DNA from: Siphonodentalium dalli
Taxonomy: Eukaryota > Mollusca > Scaphopoda > Gadilida > Siphonodentaliidae
DNA: 64,000 bases
Assembly (NCBI GenBank): GCA_032622095.1
Contig: CP136069.1
Location: 69,403,319-69,467,318, forward strand
Direction of reading: 5' to 3'
The notes below the pieces were generated by a model. The model was given only the letters and a program-made list of their open reading frames with translations, ran no database searches and was not told the DNA's origin. A program made the translations under genes and the position numbers. Shown here in pieces: positions 1 to 11,665 of this stretch. Each line of letters starts with the position of its first letter. Position 1 is the stretch's first letter.

Positions 1-159
1 TAGGCATGTTTCTGGACCTGGACCGATCCGACTCAAATTTCACGCGCGACCGTGCTCATATAGGCATGTTTCTGTGCCGACGCTGTATAATCTGCCCAGA
101 CGGAGGCAATCACAAAGAGATCCCTAAATAGCCTGGACGAAGTTGGGCACATCAGCTAG
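1..159 (+). mobile_element. Helitron-like element, 3' end only
   Basis: The segment ends in a short hairpin (CCTGGACGAAGTTGGG) followed by CACATCAG and CTAG, with T as the next base. That is the 3' architecture of a Helitron: subterminal hairpin, CTRR end, insertion before T. The same terminus, with better pairing, occurs at 29670-29699, 30050-30081 and 49330-49356. The 5' part lies outside the window or is lost. Assignment rests on termini only; no Rep/helicase coding is present. Confidence 0.6.
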
Positions 160-860
160 TGGTGTCTAATAACCTAACTTTCATTTTAAAAATTACATAG
201 AATATTCCGGTTTATTAGGACTAACATCGGTTACCAGTAACTGAAAGCCGAAGTGTCCTTAAATGTACTCGGCTAAATTTGGCTTCTATGCCAACAATCC
301 AGTACACTCAAAATCACTCATAAACAATCGAGTACACCCATACACAACAGATTGCGGACAACATGAGCTGTTATTTTATTCCCAACATCCCATCACTATT
401 ATGTGTTTATTTTAACTGGAAGTGGTACTTATCAGATGAATTCAGCTGGTTAACATAATAATACTGGAAGAGCACACTGTATTTGATTTTAATTATCTTA
501 ATGACAACACACACACATACCCAAATGCTATGTTGTGGTTGTTTGTCCCAGTGTGTCAGATCAGATCTCAAATAGCAATTGATGAGTAGAATTAACTCTA
601 GTTGGCTGCACACCATTATGGTGGAATTTGGATGGAGTTGTGGTTAGAGGCTAGAGCTGTTTATTATGTGACAGGGGTGGGGTTTTGGGTCTGGTGTGGG
701 GGGGGGGGGGCTGGTTTGAAGGAAAGGGAAAGTTTTAACGAGTCTCAGTGATTTCATTAAAGAGAAATTTATTAAGAACCCTAACTCAGCCCCTTTTTGA
801 CAGGTCATCTCCAATTTAACAAATCTGGATCTCAGTCACCCAAAGACCCTTTGCACCAAG
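160..860. other. AT-rich non-coding stretch; partly a dispersed repeat
   Basis: No gene seen. Bases 170-330 are similar to the inside of the element at 34140-34330 (shared 'AATATTCCGGTTTATTAGGA' and flanking words), so this is a diverged dispersed repeat. A G-run of about ten bases lies near 700-710. Confidence 0.4.
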
Positions 861-869
861 CTGATTTAA

Positions 870-1240
870 AAAAAAAAAAAAATTAAAATAATTCTTTTTT
901 TTATATGGTGCACTCATTTGAACAAATCTGAATGCGAGTCACATAGGGAACAACCACACCAAATATGAACCCATTTGGTCTTATGGTTCTGGAGAAGAAG
1001 TTGTTTTAAGAATTACTATGGAGGGAAAGAGTTATGACCCTGGATTCACAACTATTTGACCTGTTGACCTCATTTTAACAAATCTGCATGTGAGTCACCT
1101 ATGGAACATCATATATGAACCCATCGATTCCGTCTTATGGTTCTGGAGCAGAAGACTATTTGTTGACGGACGGATGGATGGACGAACGAGGAATGATGAC
1201 TATATCTCCACCAGAGACTTTGTCTCAGGTGAGCTAAAAC
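870..1240. repeat. Dispersed 'gaacccat..ttatggttctgga' repeat
   Basis: Two internal copies of a block reading 'TTTGAACAAATCTGAATG' or similar, then 'GAACCCAT' and 'TCTTATGGTTCTGGAG', followed by a GGACGGATGGATGGACG run and 'TCTCAGGTGAGCTAAAA'. Repeats ending in such GGACGGA runs recur throughout this window. No coding potential is visible. Confidence 0.5.
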
Positions 1241-1305
1241 TAGTTAATTTTATAATAATTGAGGCCTAAGCAGAATGAATTCCCCAGGTGAATTTTAAAA
1301 TGAAT

Positions 1306-2262
1306 AAAAGGTCAGGCGACCACAGTGTCCCCCGATGCCGCTTTGTTAAAGAAATTAAAAAAAATGTTGAAATGTTCTATAAAGTCGAAAGGGTTAATAA
1401 TTCCATAAAAGAATAATTTTTCCGTCATTTATATACATGTTGCACATCTCCAATATGTGGGTAACAATCTCTGAAGTTACAAATATCTACGATCAAAACT
1501 GTAGGATGAGTTGATTACACCATGAAGGTACCCTAGAAAATTATAAACAAAAATGTTTTTCAAAGTCGAAAGGCCCATAACTTTGGGAAAAATCATTGGA
1601 TCAAATTCGAACTTGACCTGTATTTTGATATGAATGACCCACAAAAAAAAAGAATTTTCAATTAAACAATCCAAACTTGAGTTATCATCCGGAAAAAGAA
1701 AAAACAAGAAAAATTGAATTTTCTAAGTCGAAAAGCCCATAACTGAGAAAAATCATCGGATCAAACTCAAATTCGAACTTGATCTGTATTTTGATATCAA
1801 TGACTCACATTTTCAATTGAACTGTCCAAACTCGAGTTATCATCCGGAAACCAAAGAAAAATTGAATTTTCCAAGTCGAAAAAAAGTCCATAACTCTATG
1901 AAAAATCATCGGATCAAACTCAAATTCGAACTCAACCTGTATCTTGATATGACTAATCCACATAAAACGGTATTTGCAATTAAAGGATCCAAACTTGAGA
2001 TATCATCCGGAAACCGAAAAAGTGAGATATTTTCTAAGTAAAAAAAACTTGAAAGTTGAAAAAAGGGAAATAACTCCACAAAAGAACATCGGATCAAACC
2101 CCGAATTGCAGAGCACCTGTGTGCTTGGTTGAGACATCTACATACCAAGTTTCAATCAAATTGGATGATCATTACTGGAGTTATAACTCTGGACGGATGG
2201 ACAGACGGACGGAGCTGATTACAATAGTCCCCCGAAAATAAATTTTACGGGGGACAATTAAT
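1306..2262 (+). mobile_element. 'CATAACTC' repeat element, full-length copy 1
   Basis: It begins near 'GGTCAGGCGACCACAGTGTC' and ends 'AGTCCCCCGAAAATAAATTT' plus the complement 'CGGGGGACAA', giving a terminal hairpin. Inside are four to five imperfect copies of a module: 'AAGTCGAAAAAGGGCCATAA' like phrase, 'ATCGGATCAAACTCAAATTC', 'GACCTGTATTTTGATATGA'. A GGACGGACGG run precedes the end. A second complete copy is at 45327-46153. Open frames on either strand are by-products of the repeat. It is a non-autonomous element of unknown class. Confidence 0.6.
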
Positions 2263-2342
2263 GATACTAGACCGTTGTGCGGGGTAGATTCACTAAATTC
2301 ACCTTCTGGGGACCTCACACTACATATGTCCAGCACCACATT

Positions 2343-2460
2343 TTAACCCTTTAGCGTTCAGAACACCCCAGAGCGCCCCGCCGTGTAGCGTCCAGAACAC
2401 CCTAGAGAGCCCTGCCGCGTAGCGTCCAGAGAGCCCGGAGTTTTGCGTTTTTTTCAGTCA
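2343..2460 (+). mobile_element. TTAA-type transposon end
   Basis: TTAACCCTTTAGCGTTCAGA begins here, the same TTAACCCTTT terminus seen on many elements in the window. It is followed by two diverged copies of 'GCGTCCAGAACACC'. TTAA target with CCC-starting ends is characteristic of piggyBac-type elements. The matching other end could not be placed with confidence. Confidence 0.35.
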
Positions 2461-4230
2461 TAGTTTACAACAAAACTATTGCATTATAACACAACAATTT
2501 GCTTTCATTGTTAATGTAAATAATAAAATATATGTTACATTATTAATTGTTACGTTTTTGTGGGGTTTTGTGGCAGATTTTGTACAATTTAATCGATAGA
2601 CTGTTGTCAACAAAATGAAAAGTGGAATGCGGCGGTGCTATTTTTTGAAGTCGACTAGAGAAATCAGCGTACTCGGGCAACTGTGTACGGTCGTCTAACT
2701 GACATTTATTTATTTTCGAACTTTATTTTTATTTCCAATAAAATATTTACTTGACTTGTTTATGTTTTTATATCATATGCATCCAAATATAAAACAATCA
2801 CTACCATTAATTTGACTAACGAAGCTACGGTAAGAGCAAGACGACATGCTGATGTTAGTTTTTGTTACTAAGGACGCCGTGTTTGTTCTTACAGCTGTGT
2901 TAGCGTGTATAGGCCTATTCCCAAATAAAACTGTTTCCAATTATTTTTTTTATTTTTCCTAATTCTTCACATGATCATATTGACAATATTATATTTTTTA
3001 TAGAGTGTATAAAATGTATTGAATAGCAATGCGAGGGACTAATTAGAAGCTTCCAGCAAACAGCGCGTTTACCAATTTCTGAACACGTGGCTTCCATCCA
3101 AGCTGGGCGCGAATTTCAATCTTATAATTATCAATAATTTTTCAAGAGATATTTATCATTTAATCGAACAAAATTGCACTATTAGTATGTCCTTTGTTAC
3201 AAGTTGAACATAGGCCAAACAATATATCGATTACCGGTAGTTTAACTGTGTACACACCTTGTGTTTTGGCACTAACTGTGATATTCATTGCATCATCATT
3301 ACATCAAGGTCAAGGTAACGCCTGTGTCTCAATGTGATTTATTTTTAGAATATTTCGTCATCCTTATTCAATACGATGTCTTGCTAACTATTATTTAGTT
3401 TGGCATCTCATATATTCACGAAGAGAAAAGCACTGTTATCGACCTTAATGGCCATTCAATCTTTTTCAAATGACAATATGTGATGGACATTATCTACGCA
3501 TGTAAATGTGCCAAGATATATCGTAATAAACTGGGTAAAGTTCGAAGTACATACGCATTACGTTCGTGATGTACACAGAAGGAGTTGTTGTCAGCGCTGA
3601 ATATATAGTTCTTGCGATATATATTTCTATTCCGACATATTAAACATTATATTGTTACTGAATAGCATTTCAACTTCTAACCTATGATTTAAAAAATTGA
3701 AATTTTAGTCTATTAATGCTGTTTTTATGTCTTTTTTTATACATGACACACGGAGTAATTGTCGAAGTATTTACGTCGACGTTATCAGGTTATACATCTT
3801 ATTTCTGTATCCTCACGATCATGGCTTGTGTTGTGTTTACATTGGTTACTATTTGTGATCACGTGTCAACAACAGTTAATCAGATTTTTACAATACTGGA
3901 ATCAATTTCACAATGCATTTCCACATTTTATTGAATTTCGTTGGTACATTATTAAATGCAAATAAATAGAAGTTGGTTAACACTTTGCTAGTGATTGTGG
4001 AAAAGTGAAGGTAATTCTGGAAATCGAGGTTACAACGTCAAACTTCATACAAAATCTTCGCGGTGTTTTTGTTGATAAAATATTGGGGATAATTTTATTA
4101 AACGATGTCAAAGTATGGTACGCATTCATATGGACATGAACTAGAGTGATTGGTGCACATGTAGATGTCAAAATTTAAAGGAATGCACGCGTAAAACGAT
4201 CTCATTATTTTATTAGTAAGTGATTGCTAA
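2461..4230. other. AT-rich stretch, no gene seen
   Basis: Several short open frames occur here but none has splice borders, composition or motifs that argue for coding. No repeat family seen elsewhere in the window is obvious. Confidence 0.4.
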
Positions 4231-4232
4231 CA

Positions 4233-4255
4233 GGGGGGGGGGGGGGGGGGGGGGG
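4233..4255. repeat. Poly-G tract (23 G)
   Basis: An uninterrupted run of 23 G. A comparable run of 26 C is at 19133-19158. Such tracts can fold into G-quadruplexes on the G strand and are prone to sequencing length error. Confidence 0.9.
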
Positions 4256-4610
4256 ACTTGACTTTCATAAATATGACAATCAATTGTTACCAATTAATTA
4301 AAATAAAAAAACCATCCTTGCAGATAAACAAGAGCCACCATAAGATTTAATAATACATTTTTTCCTATAACTTTGACGTTACCAGAAAGTTATGTTGGCT
4401 GGGGTGGCGACGTTCTCTCCTATCAGTATTGGTGTGGGTAATGACGTTAGACATATTACAGTTGGGTGAAGGGTTAAGGCCTGGTTGGACAACTTGAGAA
4501 TGAGAAAATACATAGAATTACAGTACAGAATTCAAGTTTATATTTTTAAAATTTAATTGGTCATTACACAATAATTAAAATTCATTATGCTTTCTCATAT
4601 TCCAATACTG

Positions 4611-4844
4611 TTGACCCTTTCATGACGGGAACTGCGATGGTGCAACATTAAAGATCCTGTGCCAGTGCATTCTGTTATATATGCGAGTCTCCCATATGGA
4701 ACCTGGCATATATAAGAAAATGCACTGGCTTACAATGTCAAGGTAAATATTGATACTATGAAAACGCATTCTCTTATATATAAGGGAATACATTGGCACA
4801 TGTCTTTCACAAAATTTCAGGAAGTCCGGTCACAGAAGGGTTAA
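4611..4844 (+). mobile_element. TTAA MITE, family B (hairpin type)
   Basis: Starts TTGACCCTTTCATGACGGGA (a TTAA variant) and ends AAGGGTTAA. Inside are two hairpins built on 'GTGCATTCTCTTATATATGC' and its complement: one with CAGTGCATTC ends, one with CAATGCATTC-like ends. Other copies: 33827-34891, 44483-44752, 44905-45154, 47991-48256, 51312-51582, and truncated at 16734. Inferred to be mobilised by a piggyBac-type transposase. Confidence 0.65.
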
Positions 4845-4964
4845 AGGGACAGGCTTGGTTTGAAATATCTGAGATTGGTAAAAATTGCTGTTATATTGTA
4901 GTTAGAAATCTCATCCATGGGGGAACAATAACCATGTAACTAGGCTGTCAATGGTAGTAACAAG

Positions 4965-5690
4965 TCTGAATTTAGTGTGTCTGACATTTGCAGAATGAAG
5001 TCTCCAGAGGGTGAATTTAGTGACGTTATACCGCACAGCGGCTAGCATCGCTATAGTCACCCTCTGGGGACCTCATTCTGCTTATAGGCCTCAACTGTTA
5101 TAGAAGACCTAGGATCAGATTGAAGTTCCCAATTGAAGTTGACGATGTTCACCCATTATAGTCACCTTGATTATGCATTTTATCTTCTGCAAATTAGGCA
5201 TGTAGAAACTAACAGAAGGGGAAAAGTAACTAATAACAATGTTAATTTGAGACTATAGATACTTCCCAGAAGATGATGCCTAAGGCCAAACAAAATCATA
5301 CCTGTGTTTGGGGTCCCACTCTCTGAGAATTAGGGTAGGAAGGTAGATTTTTTTGTTTTTTTTTACTTTTCTGAAATACTGTGAACATTGAAATTGTATG
5401 TGATCTCAAAGTACTTAGGATGATAAAATTGTATGTGTATCAAGAAAGTTTAGGTATATAATCCAATAGTGTCAAAATATATTAAATTGATAATTTTATT
5501 TGACAAAATAGATATCTGGGCATAGAGGTGATGTAAATTTACTGGAGGCCCAATAAAAAGTTTAGGGTAGGCACCTTTAAGATAGGGTAGGTAGGGAGAC
5601 CCCCAAACACACATATTTTTATTTTGGCCTAAGCAGATTGAGGTTCTATAATAAATGACAGACACATTATTTCAAGGCTTGACTATCAAC
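4965..5690 (+). mobile_element. MITE family C (CCCCAGAGGGTGAATTTAGTGA), long copy
   Basis: Outer inverted ends 'GTGTCTGACATTTGCAGAAT' and 'ATGACAGACACATTATTTC', then an inner palindrome of about 85 bp: CCAGAGGGTGAATTTAGTGA facing TAGTCACCCTCTGGGGAC. The internal sequence (5100-5230) is shared with copies at 47500-47650 and 50800-50940. No coding capacity is visible. Confidence 0.6.
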
Positions 5691-5942
5691 GGAGTGGCCC
5701 GGGAACCCTGCCAATGCTCATTTGTCAAATTTAAGGATAATCCAGATTTACAAGGCCCGCGGGAACACGTTGGTCATTTTGTCATACAATCAGTCACCCT
5801 CAGAATCTTGGTCACATCAATATACATGTACATGGAATCTAGTTCTATACATGGAATCTAGTTCTGTTCATGGAATCTAGTTCGAATAAGTTTTCCAATT
5901 GCATATAATAGAAATTTTTATCAGCTTAAGAAATTACAAATT

Positions 5943-6418
5943 TAAAGGTACTCAACCCGTAAAGAGGGTCCCCATCTCAACAGATTCCAACAACAACAAT
6001 CCGATCAGAGGGTCCTATATTACTATTTCTTTGGCTTTGGGGGTAAAAAATATTTGATTCGAGTCGAGGAACCCATCAACAAAGCTCAGAGTTATTAGAT
6101 ATTGATTTTTGAAAATTCTTATGTTCTCGAGATGAGTACTTATAACTGCCGTCAATTTGGTAACATGCTCGAGATTTTACGCCAAAATTCTATTCAAACA
6201 GACAAGGATGGATAACTCTATAATCAAGTGGTAATAATTGACTACGTACTGGGCCAGAAAGAATTCCCGATAATGAAAAATAATAGATTTCTAAAATCGA
6301 TATCTAACAAATCTGAGCTTTGATGGGTGACTTCCTCGACTCGAATCAAATATGTTTGACCCCCGAAGCCATTGAAATAGTAATTGAGAGGAGTTTTATC
6401 GGGTTGAGTACCTTTAAA
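5943..6418. mobile_element. Palindromic MITE, family D, copy 1
   Basis: Ends 'TTAAAGGTACTCAACCCG' and 'CGGGTTGAGTACCTTTAA' are inverted copies, and the two halves continue to mirror each other for more than 100 bp ('TTTGATTCGAGTCGAGGAAC' on the left, its complement at about 6333-6352). The outermost TTAA could be target duplication. A second copy lies 20 bp away. Confidence 0.65.
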
Positions 6419-6437
6419 CCAAACCAAGCCCGTCTCA

Positions 6438-6906
6438 TTAAAGGTACTCAATCCAATCAGACGCTCCTAAATTACTATTTCTTTGGCTTCGGGGGTTAAA
6501 AAAATATTTGATTCAAGTCAAGGAACCCACCCATCAAAGCTCAGTGTGATCAGATATCGATTTTTGAAGTTTGTTATTTCTCGAGATGTGTAATAATATG
6601 TGGCCCAGAAACACGTGGTCTAATGGAGGCTCTCGGACAAAATTGCAGATGAAGATGGATAACTCTAAAATCAAATGGTAATACGCTCAAATTTGTTAAT
6701 ACTTTAGTGATAATACGGCCATATTTTGTTGAACAAAATGTTGAAAAATAATAAGTTTTGGGAAATTTGACACCAAAGTTGACAGTGGTTAGCATTATTT
6801 TGTTGCAATAAATCGATTCTGATAACTAAAGTGTATTTTGAAGAAATGTTAATGTTGTATTTTGATGGTATGGGAACCGTCTGATCGGATTGAGTACCTT
6901 TAAATA
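6438..6906. mobile_element. Palindromic MITE, family D, copy 2
   Basis: Ends 'TTAAAGGTACTCAATCC' and 'GGATTGAGTACCTTTAA' are inverted. The left half closely matches copy 1 (5943-6418); the right half is diverged. Two members of the same family placed almost side by side suggest local transposition or duplication. Confidence 0.6.
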
Positions 6907-7036
6907 TAAAATCAGAGGTCAAAAGGTAACAGTTTTTGTGTTTTGATTCATTTATTAAGCTGCTATTTGTTGAGTTTTGTATTTAGTCTAGATGGTGTAC
7001 ATGGCTGGTGGTGGTGCAATTGTTGGAGTTCTGCAT

Positions 7037-7191
7037 TTAGCCATGATGATGGATAGGTGCCGGTGCTTCGGTTGTTGGAGGACCTGTCCACACCGTGGTT
7101 GGTTCTGTGGTCGTTGTTGTCGCTGCCTCTGTTGTTGGCACGTACTGTATCAGGCTGTCGATTTCTGTCCAGTCATTGGGATCATGTGGAA
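7037..7191 (-). CDS. Last coding exon of cysteine-rich protein gene (Thr/Pro-rich tail)
   Basis: This exon opens at the acceptor AAATTCCAG and runs in frame to TAA. It starts with two bases that complete the single base left by the exon at 14173-14300, so the phases agree. It encodes 50 residues: a short stretch beginning PHDPNDWTEIDSLIQY, then a Thr/Pro/Ala-rich tail (PTTEAATTTTTEPTT) and a terminal HHHG. Thr-rich tails of this kind are common O-glycosylated linkers in secreted or surface proteins of invertebrates; that role is inferred. The opposite strand carries a longer open frame of 88 codons rich in Trp and Cys, which I regard as the shadow of this exon. The family is not recognised. 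Confidence 0.72.
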
Positions 7192-7358
7192 CTGGAATTT
7201 AAAAGTCAGCCACATGTTAGTATCAGGCCATGATCTGTGTTCGCACTTGGCCCGTTAATAATTCTCAATATTTTTTGGGCCAATTGATAATTTCTTGGGA
7301 CAAAAATATTTCGGGAATTGAAAACTAAGTAGCACTAAAATAATTGGGTGTAATATAC

Positions 7359-7400
7359 AGTAATGCTCTAATTAATCGACTTCTTAACAATCACATAATT
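7359..7400 (+). repeat. Diverged fragment of Tc1/mariner-like palindromic MITE (family P)
   Basis: CAGTAATGCTCTAATTAATC followed by GACTTCTTAAC matches the terminus of the palindromic MITEs at 34968-35169 and 52216-52428 with a few changes. Only the end is present. Confidence 0.45.
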
Positions 7401-7879
7401 TTACACCTGTATTCATATGTTTACTCTAGTCGGACTATATGCCTACTGTTTGATATTGTAGTATGTGACTAGCACACACATGTGAATTAACTTCGAGGAG
7501 TGGATTACACATCAGAGAGAAATGTTTTGCACAGAGGTGGAGGTGGGAGATGGCGGTGGTTTTTGTGGTATATGATATACCACCTCCCTCACCAGTATTA
7601 GAAATACAAAATTGACTGGTGCCCAATGACTCAAATCCACATAACAACAGGTTTACCAAGCAATGAGAAGATTTGCGAGGTTTTTAATGCCTTTTTGATT
7701 TTCCCCTTAGTTAATATAGGCATTCAGAAAGTGATACATAATGCCGGGATTAATATTGCCCATAATATTTGGGGTACAAGAGTTTTTTCCCTTGATCTTG
7801 TGACCGAAAATGTGATTTTCAGACCCACGAAAACCGATTTTCCAGGCCTGGTCACCGATGTTAGTTCAAACACAGGCCC

Positions 7880-8969
7880 ACACCCAAATATCAAAACCCT
7901 AAAAATTCTAGAAATCGATAATAGCAACCAAAATATCCCCCAGTGTGTCTTATTGGCAATAAAATTCCCTTTCATTTGACAGATAATATGGCGAAATCGA
8001 ACAAAGGGAAGTCAAGATATGATATAGGAAAGTACCAAATTCTACGGAACAAATCGGCTTGTCGGTCTGGGTGTCTGCCGAGCGCCCTTTGACCTCGTTA
8101 TAAAATCAATATTTTCGAGCAATAAATTGTCGCAAACGTGTATTTAAACACGATGTCATAACCTATAAATGCTCACATATATTCTACATGTCATTCCAAA
8201 GCCACCAATACCTCCTTTATTTCACCCGGTGTGTTTGTGCTCGATATATATTTTCAACTTTATTCATCAAACGAATTCCAGAAATTAGACGAGTCTGCGT
8301 CTTGCAGTAAATATTGAAACCGAAAGTAAACGGGTTAAGGTCACGTGGAATTCCCAGAATTTTAATATTGTATCAAAGCAAATTATAAATATTTAACTAT
8401 ACTTTCAAGTCCATGCACTTCTGTTTTTAAATCAGATAAATTTCTTATAACAGAGAAAATTAATAATTCAAGTGTTTCTTCAATTATACTCCATCGGATA
8501 TCTACACATATTTATTTTTTCAAGCGAACATTTGTGAACTTTACTCGCGATTATTGTCAATCAAAATTTACTGCAAGTCGCAGACTCATCTAATTTCAGA
8601 AAATATCGAGCACAAACACACCAGGTGAAATAAAGGAGGAATTGGAATGACTTGTAGAATATATGGGAGCATTTATAGGTTATGACATCGTGTTTAAATA
8701 ATTAAAAAAAAATATTTTGCTCGAAAATATTGATTTTATAACGAGGTCAAAGGGCGCTCGGCGGACACCCAGACTCAGGCTGACGAGCCGATTTGTTCGG
8801 TAGAATTTGGTACTTTCCGATATCATATATCTCGACTTCCCTTCGTTCGATTTCGCCAAGTTATATGTTATATGAAAGGGAATTTTATTGCCAATAAGAT
8901 ACAATGGGGGATATTTTGGTTGCTATTATCGATTTCTAGAATTTGTAGGGTTTTGATAGTTGGGTGTGT
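7880..8969. repeat. Long imperfect inverted repeat (about 0.4-kb arms)
   Basis: Left arm about 7880-8317, right arm about 8562-8969, spacer about 245 bp. Clear mirrored blocks are 'GAGCGCCCTTTGACCTCG' at 8080 and its complement ending 8759, and 'TCAAAACCCTA' at 7891 with its complement ending 8955. Arms differ by small indels. No protein is recognised, so it is probably a foldback or MITE-like element inside the intron of the cysteine-rich gene. Confidence 0.65.
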
Positions 8970-10698
8970 ATTTAGCCAAAATCGATGATTGGAACCTTTG
9001 CACTCGTGACTGGTATAGTCTATATTGGTATTTTAGTAATTTTACCCAGGGGCCTGTGGGTTCAAAGGCCTCTTCCAACATCAATATGAAAAAAATTAAA
9101 ACTTTCGCCATTTACAATTCCAGAAAATCAATTTTTAATGCAGATGACAAATTTTGGGTGCTAAAAAATTTAACCAGTATCTAGAGCCACTGTTTCGCAG
9201 AAAACGCTACTGCTCTCTGCGGGTGGCGTTAACCCTTTGGCGAGTAGAACGACGTATATGTCGCTTATCGGATGAGGAGTAGAACGACATATATGTCGTT
9301 TCAGGAAGTGTTATTTTATGTAGACATAACTTCAATAAATCATATGATTTATAAATGATTTGTGTAGGACTTATTTTGATTAATATAATGTCCCGAATGT
9401 ATAAGTGCAAATGATTATGATAACACATGTTAACAAAAAATGCACATAAATTAAAACGAATTATTGGACACTTTTGACCCAAACTTGTTAATAATTATTT
9501 TGCTATGACACGGCTGGTAATCTATACATGCACATCCAAATAATGGACAGAATTGGATCATCCTGTTGTGCATGTATAGATTGATTTCTTCACCTCGACA
9601 GGTAGGTACCTCATCTAAATTCACTTTTTTTGTTGATTTCTTCATTGTTTTCGCTAAAACCACTCTTACGTTGGGATGTGGGGATGGTTAACGAACGACT
9701 ACACATAGGTTTCCACGCCGCATGTGTCCCCGATTAAAATATCTCGGCGTTGTCATCGGAATTTTTTATTGTTTTTTTCTTCCCGGCGAAGAAAAATTAT
9801 CACATTTTGGCATATTTCTACCACAAAACCGACTGGTATAGGTTTACCCATGATTTTATGTGTGATGTGTGGGCTAACGAACCATTTGCAACCATTCCCT
9901 GCTCGTCATTTTGCTGTTCACGCGAAAACCAGGACAAATCATTTCACATTTATTGTTGATCGGCATAATTGTTGAGACTGTGTAGAATTGGAGAGGCCAT
10001 CCTCGCCACTAAATATCGCAATTTTCGACCTCATTTGAACACACGGGGTCCAATTATACATGCCATGTTACACTGGGGAATATGTTTTCAATATACGAAC
10101 GTGTGCACATAAAAATACGGTCGTGTATAACAGAGACCTGTATTGCACGTACGTAAATATTTGCATATAGACTGTTGTCATTATGTCTGCATTTGATGCG
10201 TCGTTGGCTCAACTGTAATATCGACTACCGTGCTGTACGTCGTCTAGAACTACCAATCACAACATGTCAATGAATGTGTTAGTTGTAAACGTCGGCTATA
10301 TTTGTTGCCACTTGTTTTAAATTTAACACACGTACGATGTTTGAGGGGACCCGCTACTTGCAACCCGTAATTTTGTGGCACATCAAAATATAACGTGGTA
10401 CACATAAATTACGGTCGTCGGTAACAGATACATGTATATATAGGGCTATAGCACCCCCAGTATCTGCAATCATAATTATTGACCAGTATGATCACATGTT
10501 CAAACCACGGGAGCGTGGGACGTCATATATGACCCCCTGAGACAAATTTTGGGGCGATTTTTAGCGATTAGCCTACTCCGTCCGAGCGTAAGCGATGAGT
10601 AATCGCTACAAATTCGGCTCAAGAAATTGTCTGAGGGGGTCATAATATATGACGTTCCAAGCTCCCGTGTACAAACGTCATTTTTTTTAACTTGCAGA

Positions 10699-10833
10699 AT
10701 GGAGAAAATTTCACGAAAGCGACACGAGTGCGACAGATGCGACAAATCTTTTTCGCAAAGGTGTAAATTGACTGTTCACAAACATCGGTATGATTGCTCC
10801 TGGTTGGTATTCCGACGGAAAATTCGCCCCTAG
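10699..10833 (+). CDS. C2H2 zinc-finger frame, left arm copy (altered)
   Basis: The mirror copy of the frame at 11666-11800. It starts MEKISRKRHECDRCDKSF, preceded by a polypyrimidine tract and TTGCAG. The arm ends at 10784, so the finger's tail is replaced: the helix ends VHKHR and the frame runs into antisense of the central gene. The normal His-x4-His pair is therefore lost, and this copy is probably not a functional finger. Confidence 0.35.
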   Translation: MEKISRKRHECDRCDKSFSQRCKLTVHKHRYDCSWLVFRRKIRP

Positions 10834-11664
10834 GGGATTTACGTCCTTCAGAATGTTCGTACCGGGACATGCGAAATTGATCTTCGATGCCGCGGGTGAC
10901 AAACATGACTTTTCGTTAAGGAAATCCGTTTCGTTTTTCAGACCTGACATGAAGCGAATGAAACGGCCACCGAATAATTTCCTGCCTAACCAGAAGAACT
11001 TCAAAGTCAGGTCTGAGTATCTCATGCCTCGTGTATCATCTTGTTTGAAGCACCGGACCGTGTCCATGAACACATTAAGACACACATTGTCCAAAGGAAA
11101 TTTGTCTTCCTGCACAAGGTCTAGGAATGATTGGAATGTATCCAATTGTCCTGAAGCGTCCAGCTTCACCAACGTTTCCTGTATACATTCTAAAGTTGGC
11201 CCACTTATCACTTCTTCAGAATCAGGCGCAACTGCAAAATCGGGCGTGTTTGGTTCAACCGTATATATAGGCGTGTTAGTTAGTTGGATATGTGAGTCTG
11301 GCACAAATGCGTGTGACACAACTTGCGTAGCATAATTTAGATGTCGACGCGACGACTGTTTTTGTTGTTTAGCAGCACGAGACGGTGTTGACGATTCATG
11401 TATTACGGAAGGACGAAATTGTGCAGGGCTTTTGTATGACGATCGAAAAGATTTGGTTCGTGGTGATTTAAAAGGGCTTTTGAACTGTGACTTGATCCTT
11501 TTTGTTAGCGGTGATTTGAATGGCGAGAATGCTGTCGGTTTTAACAGAGTCCTGGTATATGTCGCTTTTTTAATGTTGGACAGAACAATTCGTTTCTTTC
11601 TTTTACGTTTCCGGACGGTTGAAATCGGTTGTATTGGGGGCGTTTGTCGGTCATTTGTTTCCAT
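10711..11664 (-). CDS. Transposon-borne basic protein with KSP repeats, 317 codons
   Basis: Longest open frame in the window. Residues 1-85 are strongly basic with an RKRKRKKR cluster and repeated FKSP/YKSP motifs, looking like a nuclear and DNA-binding region. Residues about 165-270 form a compact region with DKFPLDNVCLNVFMDTVRCF, MRYSDLTLKFFWLGRKLF and FIRFMSGLKN. From memory, this pattern recurs in hypothetical proteins multiplied in cnidarian and molluscan genomes, usually linked to transposons; that is not verified. The last 25 or so codons run antisense through the zinc-finger part of the left arm, so the true C-terminus is probably reached by splicing or has been lost. The ATG follows the stop of the finger frame by one base. 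Confidence 0.6.
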   Translation of the reverse strand: METNDRQTPPIQPISTVRKRKRKKRIVLSNIKKATYTRTLLKPTAFSPFKSPLTKRIKSQFKSPFKSPRTKSFRSSYKSPAQFRPSVIHESSTPSRAAKQQKQSSRRHLNYATQVVSHAFVPDSHIQLTNTPIYTVEPNTPDFAVAPDSEEVISGPTLECIQETLVKLDASGQLDTFQSFLDLVQEDKFPLDNVCLNVFMDTVRCFKQDDTRGMRYSDLTLKFFWLGRKLFGGRFIRFMSGLKNETDFLNEKSCLSPAASKINFACPGTNILKDVNPLGANFPSEYQPGAIIPMFVNSQFTPLRKRFVASVALVSLS

Positions 11665-11665
11665 T

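Noticed and set aside
6992-7258. Plus-strand frame rich in Cys and Trp.
   Set aside because: It is antisense to the well-bordered Thr/Pro exon at 7037-7191, which fits in phase with two other exons.
10790-11335. Plus-strand frame of 181 codons.
   Set aside because: Antisense of the 317-codon KSP-repeat gene; composition and motifs are better on the minus strand.
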